From the NCBI RefSeq assembly GCF_964340395.1, contig NC_135552.1, positions 22,749,681 to 22,813,680 of the forward strand: a stretch of DNA of 64,000 nt, in the 5' to 3' direction. The notes beneath the pieces are model-generated. The model searched no databases. It was not told the DNA's origin and saw only the letters and a program-made list of their open reading frames with translations. The stretch is from Glandiceps talaboti. Taxonomy: Eukaryota > Hemichordata > Enteropneusta > Spengelidae. Each line of letters opens with the position of its first letter. Position 1 is the stretch's first letter. The position numbers and the translations under genes are program-made. Positions 25,480 to 41,419 of the stretch are shown one piece after another.

Positions 25480-27807
25480 ATGGCTAGTTTCTCACAAACT
25501 AACAACAAAATGGTCATTTCAGTACTGACGGCTACAATCCTATGTTTGGCTGTCTTGGGGGTATTCGTAGAGTCCTGCCCAGAAGGATGTTCGTGTAACA
25601 GGAGGATCAAACATGTAAATTGTGAGACGAGTGGACTGCAGAGTGTTCCCTCGGGTATTCCATCCAATACTTGGACTTTGTCACTAGCTGGAAATCCAAT
25701 TCAGGATATTACGGAATTTTCATTTTCTCAGCTTCAAGCATTACAGAAAATCGATATCAGCGATTGTAATATCAGGGATATCGCAGACGTGGCTTTTAAA
25801 ACATTACCTGCTTTGTCGCAGCTGAGCATGAAAAGTAACAATATTACATCAATTGGCGGTTTTCTGCAGAACTTGCCATCATTACAAAATCTATCACTCG
25901 CAGATAATGGAATTAGTAGCCTGCATGATCAGGTGTTTTGGGGCACCTGGCATTTACAGAGATTGGATTTAGGCGGAAACAGTCTCGAATCGATTCCGTC
26001 GGCTCCTCTGCAGAATCTAACAGTGCTTGAAGAAGTCATCTTACGCCAGAATAAGTTCGATACTGTGGAACCGTATGCTTTTCAGACCTTAACTGAATTG
26101 AAAAAATTAGACCTTGGAGATAACCAAATAACAGAAATTAGCAAAAATTCATTTCGCGGACTTGACAGACTTACAGATTTGTTTTTAGACGGAAACGCGC
26201 TTGCTGTGCTAGATGCAACTGTCCTAGAAGGTCTGTATCGACTTCAGCTCTTGTCTTTGAGTAGAAATCGCCTGTTTCGGTTGAATGCTGATGTGTTTGC
26301 TGAAGCTTACATCTTAAGCAACCTTGACCTTTCTGAGAACGATTTCGAAGACGTGCCAACTGACTCCTTACAGTCTCTTTTGAATCTAAAGGTTTTATCG
26401 TTAAAAGGAAACAAAGTATCGACACTTGCTTCATATTCGTTCCTTCCATTGTCATCATTAGAGTATCTCTTTCTTGATAATATGACCTTGACCGAAATTC
26501 AGGACTATGCTTTGGAGGGATTGGTTCGCTTAAAGGGACTATCCTTAACAGGTAACAAATTACACTTCTTAAATGTTGACATGTTTACTGAAGTTGCACA
26601 ACTTGAAGTGTTGCTGCTGTCGGGAAACCCATGGAGGTGTGATTGTTCTCTGGGGGATTTTTTAGAACTCCTACAAGCGAAAGACTGGATTCTTTCAGGG
26701 TCGGATGTCGATTTTGCGGGAAGTGTTGCCAAAGCTGGTCCACCATTTTGCCATTCACCAGATGAATGGAAAGGGTCAGATTTGGACGAGGTATCTATGG
26801 AAATCATGAAATGCCCACAAGGCCTGTCTTCACATATAGGCCTGGCGCCTGAGTATTCAACCAAGTCAGCTGTTGTGAGTACAACTGATGAACATTTTAC
26901 AGATGAAACACCAAAATTTGGATTAGAAAGTTCCACTGAACAAGAGTTGACGCTAATGTCATCAACGATGAGTGAATCGGTGAGTGAATCGTCCACGACG
27001 ATGGAAGCCCAAACAGAAGTTCGCCAAACTAGTGATTCTCTTTCTTCTGTTGAAACAGAAACTGCGAAGTCTACGTCTTGGGCAGTTACAACACAGGAAG
27101 AGGAAGGAGGTACTACAGAAAAAGATGGCGTGGCAGTGAGGACAGCTACAACACTCCTACCTGCTACCACAATCCTATCTATACTAACAACAAAAACAGA
27201 AAGTACAACCACCACCCCTCCTCCTCATGTACAACATACCACAACCGACTACATTGTCACTGAGAAAATAACTCCTATGCGGAGGCGTAAACCCCTTCCT
27301 GCTAAACCAAAAAAGGCAGTCGCACCAACTCCTACTGACGATGCCATAGCAGAGAAATTGCACCCGAACAAAAATGTATATATTCCGACTATCGTCAGCA
27401 GTATAATTGCAGGAGGACTTGGCATCCTCCTCATCGGTGTCATGGTGTATTTTGTAGCAGGGGCAAGATGCCACTGCCGGAAACATAGACCCGTTTACAG
27501 AATAAAAAGCATTGACTCAATTTCAGGCGAGGACAGAGGAGATAAAGAAGAGAGCGGAACAGAATTCCTTGTGCTTAATTCTGACGGCAACGACGACGAA
27601 GAAATATATGACCCTCAAAATAATATCAGTAGAGACAACGAACTTAATGCCGAGATCTCCGCCCAAGTAGAACATTCGCAGTTACAAGAAACTCGACTAG
27701 TTTCAGAAGTTACTCCACTGACAAAGCTAACAGACACCAGGATTCATTTTAGGAGGCCATCAAATGATATGGAGAATCCATTAGTTTCTCTTTTGAATTA
27801 TGACTAA
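25480..27807 (+). CDS. LRR single-pass (type I) membrane protein, single coding exon
   Basis: The frame has 775 codons from the first ATG. The second ATG (codon 11, ACAAAATGG) has the better initiation context and starts a clean signal peptide (about 11-31). Domains in order: cysteine-rich LRR N-cap (CPEGCSC, 33-48); about 14 repeats of 24 residues (64-385) with L..L.L..N.(I/L)..(I/L) signatures; LRR C-cap with C387, C389, C424 and C445; a Ser/Thr-rich, mucin-like stalk (about 455-600); a basic-proline patch (600-612); a TM segment (about 633-660); C664 and C666 just inside; and an acidic tail of about 110 residues with no TIR or kinase domain. The layout matches slit-like LRR adhesion or receptor proteins, but no orthologue is named. 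AATAAA at about 29403 could end a 1.6 kb 3' UTR. Ligand unknown. Confidence 0.93.
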   Translation: MASFSQTNNKMVISVLTATILCLAVLGVFVESCPEGCSCNRRIKHVNCETSGLQSVPSGIPSNTWTLSLAGNPIQDITEFSFSQLQALQKIDISDCNIRDIADVAFKTLPALSQLSMKSNNITSIGGFLQNLPSLQNLSLADNGISSLHDQVFWGTWHLQRLDLGGNSLESIPSAPLQNLTVLEEVILRQNKFDTVEPYAFQTLTELKKLDLGDNQITEISKNSFRGLDRLTDLFLDGNALAVLDATVLEGLYRLQLLSLSRNRLFRLNADVFAEAYILSNLDLSENDFEDVPTDSLQSLLNLKVLSLKGNKVSTLASYSFLPLSSLEYLFLDNMTLTEIQDYALEGLVRLKGLSLTGNKLHFLNVDMFTEVAQLEVLLLSGNPWRCDCSLGDFLELLQAKDWILSGSDVDFAGSVAKAGPPFCHSPDEWKGSDLDEVSMEIMKCPQGLSSHIGLAPEYSTKSAVVSTTDEHFTDETPKFGLESSTEQELTLMSSTMSESVSESSTTMEAQTEVRQTSDSLSSVETETAKSTSWAVTTQEEEGGTTEKDGVAVRTATTLLPATTILSILTTKTESTTTTPPPHVQHTTTDYIVTEKITPMRRRKPLPAKPKKAVAPTPTDDAIAEKLHPNKNVYIPTIVSSIIAGGLGILLIGVMVYFVAGARCHCRKHRPVYRIKSIDSISGEDRGDKEESGTEFLVLNSDGNDDEEIYDPQNNISRDNELNAEISAQVEHSQLQETRLVSEVTPLTKLTDTRIHFRRPSNDMENPLVSLLNYD

Positions 27808-30800
27808 AATTCTTGCCATATTTTCCGGTTTGATGTGGGTGTGTCTGCAGGCTATGAATATTGAGATTCTTATGTATGATATTATTGTTTAGATATTGAC
27901 AACACATTCAATTTTGTCAGGGCTGTTGTGTTATGTAAAATTAGAGAATTTTGGTGATTTTAATCTTATACCTGCCATTCATAATGAACTTTTATATCTT
28001 TACGTCATAAACAGTTACACTTAAAGGGACATATTCATCAGGTGCGCATGCGCAAGTATTTATTTCACTGACATACAGCCTGTCAAAAAATAGTCGTTTT
28101 GGCGAATGTCAACCTTTTCCGACTTGATGAATCGTTTCGCACACCGTTTTAATTTTATTTACCATAGTTTGTAAAATGCATGTAAATGATGTAAAACTGT
28201 AATTCAATATAACATTTGCTTTCGCCATGTCAGAATCTATGCCTTAATCTTAATCCTTTGAAGAAAGGAATCTATAATGTACAAATCCCAAGAGACTTTC
28301 CTTCCCTAAATTAATATAGTCATTGCAGAACTTATCAAGCATTTGCTTTTGTCTGGACAATAATTTACCAGTGACGAGCGTTTGAAAATTCCTACAACCA
28401 AGATCACTTGTATGTCTAAAGAATTGCCTATGCAACATGATTCATTATAAGCGAATTTTGTCTTTATTTTTTTCCTTTGGCTATGTCACGTATGATTCCT
28501 CTAGACAAAATAGGTTTACTAATCTCATCAAACAACGCATTTTGTACAGACAGAAAGTTAAAATATAACACTGTCAATCAACATGGTTTGTTTGGTGAAG
28601 ATATTGTTGTGAATTACAGCTCGGACATTGTTAGTGAGATGAAACAAACTGTTTTTGGCATTGAAAGTGTTGTGTCCGGTATTAAACATGGAATGATTAT
28701 CAGTTTAGTAAATTGAATGCTGCAATTACAATCGCTCAATTACTCCAGACTCGTAGATCGGCGCCTAGGCTCTCACTGAGCGGTGTTCTACAGAGTGAAA
28801 ATAATCGAACATTGATTCAATTATAATGATGTTGAGCAGACTACACTTTAGACAAAAAAAAGCGATCTTCGTTATATGATGTTGCCGACGTGTCTAGGCT
28901 TCTCCGTCTACTGAGCGAGGTTATACCAGACTTGGTGATTTTGTCAGTGCGCACAGACTGTTCTGTACCATATTGTAAAACTGCTTACACGTAGCTGTAG
29001 ACTTGTCACCACCATGCTATTCAAAACCTTCTCACTGGTGGAATCGTGCAGATAGATGCAAACTTTTCATGACTTATATTGAATAGTCGACAGCAGAATA
29101 TAGTCCACAGTGCCTGTCAGTTCCATTCGGTCCACATCTTAAGCTTGTATTCGCATATCTTTTGTAAGTTTTCCTTTTTCATAGTACTTTGCCGCCACAT
29201 GTAACTCACACAAGATTCGGGCATGCGCAACTAATGACCATGGTCCTTTAAGCATTATTAACAATATAATTCTATTTTGATGTGCTTGTGATGTCCGGTA
29301 CGTTGTCCATAGCTAGATTCGTGATATTTCTTGAGTCATTTACATATTTCATAATAGAAATTAAAATCAACAATCATGTATTATAGGATGATTTCTGAAG
29401 TTTAAATAAATGTTATGAATTTTGGATTGATTCTACCTCGTGATGGTGTGTTTTTCTGTATTGAAATAAATACTTCAGTTATAAAAGTATTGATTAAGCA
29501 GGAGAGTGAGAGTGGTTACGTAACCAATCAATTATTTAATTAATTTAAACATCGGCTTAATACCATAAGTCATATCGCAGTATAAATAGTGCAATTGCAA
29601 TTTTTTTCTAAATCTAATTATCGTCTTAGCTGTGACGTATAGCTTAACAAGTCAGTGAGTGTGCTTTATGTATGATTGGGGTTTGCGATAAATAATGCAT
29701 GATATCTACACTTAGAGTTCATCGCCTCAAACCATAAACAACATAATATATAATAGAACCCGGTATAGAAATAAATAATATATTGTTTAAAATGTCAACG
29801 TTTGCAAAATCAAAATATCACGAGGGGGAGTTTTATGATTGATCTCTGAAGCTGAAAATGAACAGTCGCAAATCGCTGGACGCGAAGACATTTTGTGTTT
29901 TAATTGGCTGCACGTATTCCACGTGGAGAGGTCGATATTCAACATTTAGTCCCAAATGTGTGTAGGCTATAATGGCGGTTTAAACTTGTGTATAAAAAAC
30001 TAAAATGGCCAAGGACCTGGGGCTGTAATGTAAAATAATGTATTCTCACTTACTAAGTGGCCTCGCAAAAACAAGTATATAAGTAATTTCGTCAGTAATA
30101 ATCTCAAGATTTTCTTTTCCATAAAAGTCACAACAAATGGTAATGAACTCTGTCATGCATTTGTTTTGCGATATTTGCGATAATTTGTTCAGAAGTAAAT
30201 ATTACGTACATGTACTATGACGTAGACTTGTTTTCCGAGCGGGATTCTGCAATAGTTTTGACGATTCCATTCTTAGAATCATGCCTATGTGTTAGCATAA
30301 TGGTATATCTCACTCTGGAATAGAGAGCCGAGTGGTGCTACTTTCCCCGTGTAAATCCAGACGATTACTGCTGCCTTAGGGGAACTGTATTCACATCATT
30401 CGTTCATTTTGATAACCTAATCTGTCACAGTGGTTCAAACTAGTTTGAGGTATCACACTTGGGGCAAGAGTAATGTAAAATCGTTCAATCAACGGTTATT
30501 AGGGATGTCTAAATCTAGTACTCAGAATATCTAACCTTTGTACACTTCTTTAAACACCGTCGTTTGCTATTCTGCAGCTGAATCTACGTTGATTGACGTC
30601 CACGTTGACGACTTTAGTGGGGATATGATTTCTCCTTCCACTGTGAAACTTTAGCCTATATACGTATATATTGATAGTTTCAAAGTGAATCTAGACAAAA
30701 CATACATGTATATAGTTGATGGGATAAAAATTGATCGACCAAAAATACTTCTAGTTCCCAAATATGATGATATCTACTATGGATAATCATTTCACGACTA

Positions 30801-30955
30801 CACGCACGAAAATATGTCGTTTATCACATATATTTAGATATTATTACTCTGATATTTTTCTTCTTTCAACAAAGGAAAATGCAAGTGACCTAAGGGGACT
30901 TGTTACTACGAGTCGATATATGAGACAGCAGTGATAAAGCGATAGGTCACGAGTA
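27808..30955. other. 3' UTR of the LRR gene and intergenic DNA
   Basis: AATAAA motifs occur near 29403 and 29465, so the first 1.6 kb is plausibly UTR. The plus-strand frame 28477-28716 (79 codons) has no recognizable motif. No repeat array was found. Confidence 0.35.
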
Positions 30956-30965
30956 TTTTCCGGCT

Positions 30966-31190
30966 AAATTAAGAAAATATTAGGGATCCGAATAATACAA
31001 GTGCATCTCCCAAAGTATAATTTATTACAAATCTAGTAAAATAATGGCGATTTGGAAAGTGTTGACTCATATAGTTCAAGAACCGCATAACCCATGCATG
31101 ACAAAGAGGCGAGTTATCTTGATGTAGAACGACCAGGGTATTTTCTTTTCGGACGCGTTTAACTGAGCTTATGTGCTTTACAATCACTAT
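30966..31190 (-). mobile_element. Mariner-type transposase fragment (degenerate)
   Basis: The minus-strand frame includes KRVRKENTLVVLHQDNSPLC, matching the mariner 'LHQDNA..H' block that holds the second catalytic Asp. About 35-40 residues later YTLGDALVLFGSLIF matches the 'YSPDLAP.D..LF..L' block that holds the third Asp. The spacing fits mariner-family transposases. The first catalytic region and the DNA-binding domain are missing and conserved residues are eroded, so the copy is dead. Terminal repeats were not identified. Confidence 0.65.
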
Positions 31191-31194
31191 CTTA

Positions 31195-34100
31195 TATTAT
31201 TACTTTAAAGAGAGACGTTAAGATACCAATCACGTCAATTTTTGGCAAAATCAATGCTTACGTATTTTATCCATGGAAAGTATTGTATGCATGAACAAGT
31301 TTCAAACTGAATCTCGCTAGTATTATCGTGTACTTGCTAGGTTACGAAAATGTTATAGTCATTACGTTGTATATATAGAGTGAGAAAGTATAGCCCTGGT
31401 GTGTTCACACAGGAAATTAAAAGAAAACTACGAAGTTCCCTTTCAGCATGATCTACCGACAATAGACTTATACTATATCTGCTATATCGATATCATTGGC
31501 TTCAATACTGAGACACGGCATTAATTATATCCCTGCAGCTAACGACGGCGTCGTGCGCAAAGAGTAAAATATGGTGAAGCTACATCACCATACAAAATTC
31601 CAAAACTACAATCTTTGCCGACGGACCATTCGATATTATAAGTCCAAATAACCTTTCACGATTTTGAATTAAATCAGCGTCCATTCTGGCAACTACATTA
31701 GTCATCTTCATTCTCAATGGTTTCATCGATGCAGATATCGGTGACTTTAGGTGGAAGGAGATAATTATTTTGTAAATTTTTCAACGATGGAAATAAAGTT
31801 TAACTTTTTTTTGAAAGCCACAAACAAAGGTTACAGAGGAACTAAGGAGGAAAATAGTTGCACCGGTTATGACTCCACTAATTATATATTAGGACATTGA
31901 TTTTTCTAAAAGGGTAGAACAACATAATAATTACATTTGCATGTTAACACTCTTTTAAACAGATCGATTTTGACGATCACGTGATATTGAAAAGTGTGTT
32001 ATTCATAGCACGTGTGATAGTTAGCTGTAAGACATTTCAGAATCTATGAAATATTATAGCCAATGACACCATATTGTACTGTTTGTCAATACCTTAGTGT
32101 ACATGTGTTATTTCCAATTTCAAGATAACTTGAACAAGATCACTAGTGTAATTTGCTGTGGTTACAATAGAAGACAGATAATTTGAAACAGAATCTTATA
32201 CTTTATGGTCTGGCTCAACAACAACAATTATAAGTACAATTGTTACATAGTGGTCCTTTTAGGTCAGATAAAGTGATGAAGTGTAGTAATGCTAGGGACC
32301 CTTTAGTAATTACAAGGGAGAGGGATTCAAGCCCAGTTTGTTGTGTACAATGTGACTGTCCTCTGATTTTCTAAAAGGCGGTCCTACCTCAATTTCTATT
32401 CTCTAAATACGACGCTCCCTCTGTTCAAATATCTTTAAAAAAAACATGGGTTAAAATGCTGTCGGATGTGAAAAGGGACACCATTCCCAGAATGAATAGT
32501 AATGACTCGATCCCACCGCTGCCACCACAGTGATATCTTTAAAGGAATTCGAACTACCCCAAATCCAGTCTGTGAAATGTGACCCCATAATTTACTCAAC
32601 CCGTAAGTAATGAGAGTTTCCATAGTAACATCTCAGACCACCAACTGTCTTAGTTAACATTTTGAATGCGTTCTTCTTTTAGCTTATAACCGACTTCAGA
32701 TAGTATATCAAAAACAAGTCATAGACCACAGAGTTTTAATTCCAAAAACCTAGTCGTAGAGTCACGAATCACCTTATCGACGTCGACAATCTCTACAGAT
32801 AGATCCTGTTCTGTAGAAAGACTTAAAAGCTCTGGAGTTGAAGTGAATCAAGGAAGTCAGTGGGACATAAAGAGATTTAGCATCGGTGTACATAACACAG
32901 TAACAAGGATATGATACGTTAGCGATGGAAGACACACGCATTAAAAGATGAGCTGAGTAATTAGTCGAAGACATAAAAACTCAACGAAGCAGCTGTGCCA
33001 TGATTACACTATATGATGGATTAGACAATCTAATATTTTCACAACCTGTAAAGGCTGACTGTTCTGTGAGAAAAAAAAGTGTTACATTGAAATTGTTGAC
33101 CCCCAAAATTCATATTACCACAGACAACTGTCTGTGATATTTATGAGAAAGTTGATCGCACATTCAGTATTATGTGATAGCTAGTACAGCCTCAGTCTAT
33201 TGAGAAAGATGTTATATGGAAGCTCTGCTAGACAATTGTTCACCTGAATAATTCAGCACCTTATTTCGTATATGCGATCAATCATACATATATACATGTG
33301 AAGGGGAATTTTGCATCGCTGTGTAGCCTGAAGAGTTGCTGCCATTCCAGGAAGGTCTTTGCCTCCCCATGGAATAGATATCGTGTCGACTATTTGTACT
33401 TGGATATTGGTTAGAAATATACTTAAGTCGTGAAATAATGGTTGTCGTCAGTTGGCGCAATCACGACAGTAGACAATATAACTAGTCTGTAAAACATTAG
33501 TGATAGCGCCCTCTTCGGTAATAAAGTTTCAAAATACTATTTATAATTTTTTTCTTTCCCTTGCTCTATGGCAAATTGTTCTACTTAGTGACAGTGTTAT
33601 CGCTTTGCGGTTTACATGTAATTCTGCAAACATTCAAAAACCATTCCACATGTGTAACATTTGTTTTTTAAAAAAATAATGTTTTATATTTTGAAATATC
33701 AATTTTCGGTCAATATTTGACAATGTCATTTTTGTTTCCGTACAAACCCTAAGACACTTGCATATCAGTGATGTGTATGTTACGCGGCATGCCCCACATA
33801 ATGGCCAAATACTCCTTTAACTCATTGATCAATGAGAAATGTCCATTTTACGACGTCATATTGGCGATGTCGTCACATACGCGATAAAATGACAAAGCTA
33901 TCTTTCATAATTGAAAACCCAACATGACACAAATTTCAATATTGGAAAATCACTATTTTTGGGAAAATGAACAAGTCAGATTGCCGTGTGAGGGCGTGCT
34001 ACGTACACAATTTTTTGTAGTGGATACAGAAACTTCATGAAAGCAAATTTATACTTGGGGGATTACAATGGAATGTAAACGCTAGATATTATTTTTATAT

Positions 34101-34615
34101 TTATTATTATTATTTTTATCATTACACCTAGTTTATTGCACATTACGAAATGTTGCTGCATTGGCGATGGTGCACTGACTCAAAAAAGGGTCACGATTCA
34201 GGCACTAGAGTAAATGTAATCAAGCTATGACCAAAGTTTAATACACGTTTCATTTACCTTTTAACCAAATTGAGAGCAACGTCTGCTTTCTTCAACCCGG
34301 TCTTTCGGTACCGGGTATCGGACTTGAAGAGCTGGGGAATCAACAAGGCACACGTCATACCAAGGTTGTTTTGGTTATCAAGATCAACTCATGAGTTTGG
34401 GGAAATTGTCATTTCAAATTTAATATAAAGGATTCTACAGACATTCCAAAGTTTAAATGATGTCATTTTATTCTAAATCTAACTATAATACGAAGGTAAT
34501 ATTTCTCCTTGGTATTACAGATAACACTATACATATAATTGTATCGGTCCAATTACAAAATGATTAAAGAATGCCAATTAAAATTGTCATTAAATACATC
34601 AAAGGTGTCTCCAAT
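31195..34615. other. Gene-free stretch
   Basis: Only short frames occur. A hairpin ACCCGGT...ACCGGGT lies near 34296. No gene or array is supported. Confidence 0.35.
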
Positions 34616-34618
34616 CAA

Positions 34619-34619
34619 A

Positions 34620-34681
<62 letters not shown>

Positions 34682-34697
34682 TATATATAACTATATA

Positions 34698-34754
<57 letters not shown>
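34619..34754. repeat. (TA)n microsatellite with internal ACTATATATA units
   Basis: About 60 bases of TA units, then ACTATATATAACTATATATA, then about 55 more bases of TA. It is self-complementary throughout. Confidence 0.95.
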
Positions 34755-34760
<6 letters not shown>

Positions 34761-35320
34761 GAGATAACCACTCTAAGAGTAAGTATAGTCTTTGTACTAC
34801 GAACCCATGTTTAATTAAACAGAATTTAGTTACGAAAAATGATCACCGTTTATATAGTTTTTGGTTCATTCAACAATGTCTAATGTCTGTTAAATTTCAG
34901 ATGATTTTTTGTTACAAAACAGATTTACACAGGTGAATGATTGCAAAATATTATAATTTACATGGAATATCAAAAATAAATAGATGTATTTTCGGCATAC
35001 TGGATTTATGAACGTTCTCAGAACAGATAGGTCGGTTGTAGTCATTATATATATGTTGTCGTAAAAACCGAGCACCCCTAGGTTGAAGGGCAGTGGGTAC
35101 AGACTTCAAAATGGTGACAAATACTAGCAGATAAGCCCACTACTATTGTTTCTGTTCTTTGACATCCCAGACCCTACTGGTATATATAGTTTCGTCATCG
35201 TTGTCCTAGTTCAAAACCAGCTTTAGTAAATGACTTATATAAAGCACTAGTAGGTTCCAGTGTTCAGCTATTCTGAAGGGTAACGTGACAAAACGATTTC
35301 AATCTACACATATTATTCTG

Positions 35321-36062
35321 TTACGCCCAGAAGTCGTCCATCGGAACGTCTTGGTTAGGATCCAGTCTGTCTGGTTGTTTTGGTATATCATCCTTCTTTG
35401 TATTCCGACGACATTTTCTGGTAAAATAAAGAGGTACCAATCCAATTGAGTTACGGGGTATCGATTAAAATTGTCATTAAAATCATGGCATATTGGTGAG
35501 CTACTGTACTGGGTGCCATACCCATGGTATGAGCCGTTCGTGTTCGTGTTTATAGATCTTTATGTACCATACCAAAGAGTGCAAATAAATGGAAGATGTA
35601 AACATGGAGCCTGCATATCTCCAAATTTACTATTTTGGAACAACTTTGACCAGAATCAAGTATCATATACTATATACAAAGGGCAATTCAGGCGATTCGT
35701 ATGAAAATATGACGTGTATTATATAGACATGAAGTATATTGTGCCATGTTTTTACTTGTCACTACCAAAGCCCTCAGTACATTGCCCTTTCATTTAAAAA
35801 GTATAAATATCGTTAACTATGATTTCATTAGATCTAACACACTATATTACTTACTTTGGGCAACATGTACAGAAACAGATTGCATCACTGAAGACATTCC
35901 AGGCCCTGCGAAGGTTTTTGCGGATAGGTTTGAGAAATTTGACTGTGTCATCTCGACAATATGTCCACACATAAACCAATGCAAATAGTACACCAAGGGT
36001 CGCGCCGATCGGAACCATGACCTGGGCTAGTAAGTTCATTCTGCAAGAATTAAAAGTGTTCG

Positions 36063-36122
<60 letters not shown>

Positions 36123-37454
36123 CGATGATGATGATGATGATGACATTTACTTATTCTCTCTTTCTATCCGTTTTTACAAGATAAAGAGATGGTGGTACAT
36201 GTGATATGATAATCATAAACCTTTACAGGAATAAATGTGAAGTGCAGTCAGGTTTCTTTTAATTTACAAGATTTCAAAGATGGCACAGACAAGTAAAGGT
36301 GCATATGGTTCTACTTAATCACCAATAATTCATATGTCCCCGAAATTGATATAGCAGTAATCAATACTAGATAAATGCAGAAATAGGTTTGAATATACTT
36401 TTCCTTTCTTGGTGTGGCTACGGAATAGGAGAACTTTAACAATCACTTCACCAATCATTTATATCATCATTGCTTCACATACATACATGCAGGTAGACTG
36501 TCAGCCAGCCAGCCAGACAGACAGACAGCCAGAGATAACAGGATGTGGGTAAAACTTACTGCTCAGCTTTCCGTGCCGAATCCTCCTGGCAACACGAGTG
36601 ATAATTCCCGTCTACATCGGGTGAATCATTCCAACAACAGTTATTAAATTCATTCGGTTCACCACCAGGTAGTGTATCGGGACAAGTATGAGAATTACCC
36701 GGATCCGAGGATGGAAAGTTATTATCGATCGCACATGTTGTTGCGTAAGAAACTGTAAGGATTAAACAAAGAAGACGCCGCCATCTTAGATTTGTTTTTA
36801 CGTACAAAAGTACAAGAAAGCCATGCATGTTAATAAGATGCACATTTTGTTTGAAAAACTCATCGGGAAATATAACAGGTGGTCTTGGTCAACAGTCAAA
36901 TTGTGAGAATTAGTCTTGAGTTGGAATATGTATAAACCGAAGAGTTCAAGCAGGGTGAGATATACGTTGGTGATACTTCGTTACTCCGACTAGATTAGAC
37001 TCGTTGGGAAAATTAGGGTGGGGTATACCATCAACCAAAATTACCCCCCCCCCCCTCCGCCTCCATCAAGTAGAAATAGACAAAGTAATGATAAATATAT
37101 ATCGTTGCGCAATTCCTCTGGAACCATGGCGACAAAAAGGTAATCACTTTAATGAGGGTTCAATGTGATGTTGTTTGCTCTTACATTTTGTACAAGCTGT
37201 ACTTTCCCCCAAAACTGCATCATCAATTGTCCAAGTATGGAAACTATTATGAATATATATGAAATAATTAATGGTTCTCTGAAGTGTGTCTAAGTCCTCT
37301 AGAAATGATATTTAAAAGCATTTAAACCAGCACTAAGACAAGGGTTGACAGGGTAGCCAAGGGAACTCGTCGTTCACTTACCGTTGTTGGGCAAAGACGA
37401 ACTTATCACCAAAACGATAAGGGTATAAACGGTACAAAAGGCTGATTTCGGCAT
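35321..37454 (-). CDS. Six-cysteine single-pass membrane protein, paralogue 1 (Shisa/STMC6-like)
   Basis: Minus-strand exons: 37454-37382, 36752-36560, 36040-35855 and 35417-35321. All junctions are GT-AG, phases 1, 2, 2; total 549 nt, 182 residues. A signal peptide (1-24) precedes an ectodomain with six cysteines (C31, C48, C63-C64, C78-C79). Next come a TM segment (about 94-116), a basic stretch (KPIRKNLRR), a cysteine cluster DAICFCTCC (141-149) followed by KKCRR, and a tail ending DVPMDDFWA. The layout (signal, six Cys with two CC pairs, TM, short tail) resembles the Shisa-like / STMC6 superfamily, whose members act in receptor trafficking in the secretory pathway. Specific function unknown. 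TTATAAATC at about 37528-37520 may be its TATA box. The exon chain is strongly supported by the paralogue downstream. Confidence 0.85.
36060..36145. repeat. (GAT)n trinucleotide array in intron 2 of paralogue 1
   Basis: About 27 GAT units with one GAC, about 20 bases from the exon 3 acceptor. Confidence 0.95.
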
Positions 37455-37519
37455 CTTCTTCACCAATGCACTAAATCCTTACAATATGTGTACTGGCGCT
37501 AATGTCAACCACCCCGGAT

Positions 37520-37528
37520 TTATAACTT
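37520..37528 (-). promoter_or_regulatory. Candidate TATA box of paralogue 1
   Basis: On the minus strand the sequence reads GTTATAAATCC, about 65 bases before the ATG. A start site about 30 bases downstream would leave a short 5' UTR. Confidence 0.4.
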
Positions 37529-37529
37529 A

Positions 37530-38772
37530 AACTTGTCAGGGTGTAGCGCAGTTGTTTCAAATATTGTTGTTCTTTTAAGTTCTAGTGTATTCCTAGTCCC
37601 CTAAAAATCGATAACCCTTTACCCGATCGACGACCTAACAGAAGTGTGATTAAACGAGATTATGCAAATAGTGAATGACGAAAGCGGGACTCAACAATAG
37701 CCGGAGAGTTCTTGCTCATGAGACTCCATGAGGGGCTACCAACTGTCGATACATACAAATTTTTTTTTAGCAGTGTTTGTTCTCTAACTTAAATTTGATT
37801 GGTTCATTTATCTAATCATACCATCTTTTTGATATGGTTTACCTGTTCTGTTTCCTCATCACGTGCTAAGTTATCCTTCCGAATTTCATATAGACAGCAG
37901 AACTGTCAAAGTGTGTATCTGATGATTATAACCAGTAGTGTTACATTAACCAAAGGTTGGCACATAGTGAGAAATGCTCTTGAGCCTTTGAGAAATTCGA
38001 ACTTGTTATTTGCCTTTCTTTGCCGTTCGCCCAGGCTTAGTATTGTATTTTATGAAAATCAAACCATTTACTTGTTTCCTCAAGCGCATGCACACACATT
38101 TACTAAACAGCATACAAAATTGCAGGAGAAGAGGATTACACATCTTAACAAGCTATGACATTGCACAGTCATGTTAAAGTTTATTTGTACACACATGTAT
38201 CCAAGAACATCTTCTGGAAAAAAATACACAGCTTCCAAGGTCCACGAGAGTCAAATCTTTACAAGATATATTTTGCAAATGATGACAACGCCTCGGAATA
38301 TAAGAAATGTTAGTGGCATACAATCTGAAGTAATATCGAAGTCATAGGACAAAATATAACACACTAGAGACGTATTGGAAATCACGGTCACAGCATCGTC
38401 AGTCTGTGAAAGACCCACTTTATAACTGTTTGACTCTATCATCAATTTGGCACAAGCCAAATTTAGAAGCTTTCTTACTTGAGTTGCCAAAAATAAAATA
38501 CTTATATAGCATTACAAGCAAGATTAAACTGATGTAGTATAACTGCACTGTGAATATATGCCTTCGTCATTTTACATTAGCACAGTCGATGGCATATCAT
38601 GGTGTTCCCATGTCCTCATATACATTACTGTATTACTGTCATACATTACATTAGATGTTTTCAAATTTTCAAATTGCCTTTTTTATAAGGTTGCGTTCTG
38701 CGTGGAATATATGTTACAAGTAAATTTCAATATCCATTAAAAAATGCTCTATCTCACCCCCTAAACAAACCC

Positions 38773-38810
<38 letters not shown>

Positions 38811-38890
38811 ATTTAAACCGCGCATAATTAAACCCGGATATTTGCCCTTTAGATATAACCGAATATAGTATTGCAAACGACTTTCGAGGA
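37530..38890. other. Intergenic region between the two paralogues
   Basis: A (CAA)n tract lies at about 38770-38811. The plus-strand frame 37799-38158 (119 codons) has no recognizable motif. No gene is supported. Confidence 0.4.
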
Positions 38891-38894
38891 AAGA

Positions 38895-41419
<2,525 letters not shown>

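Noticed and set aside
26505-27215. 236-codon minus-strand frame
   Set aside because: Shadow of the LRR gene; low-complexity Val/Ser translation of the Ser/Thr-rich stalk.
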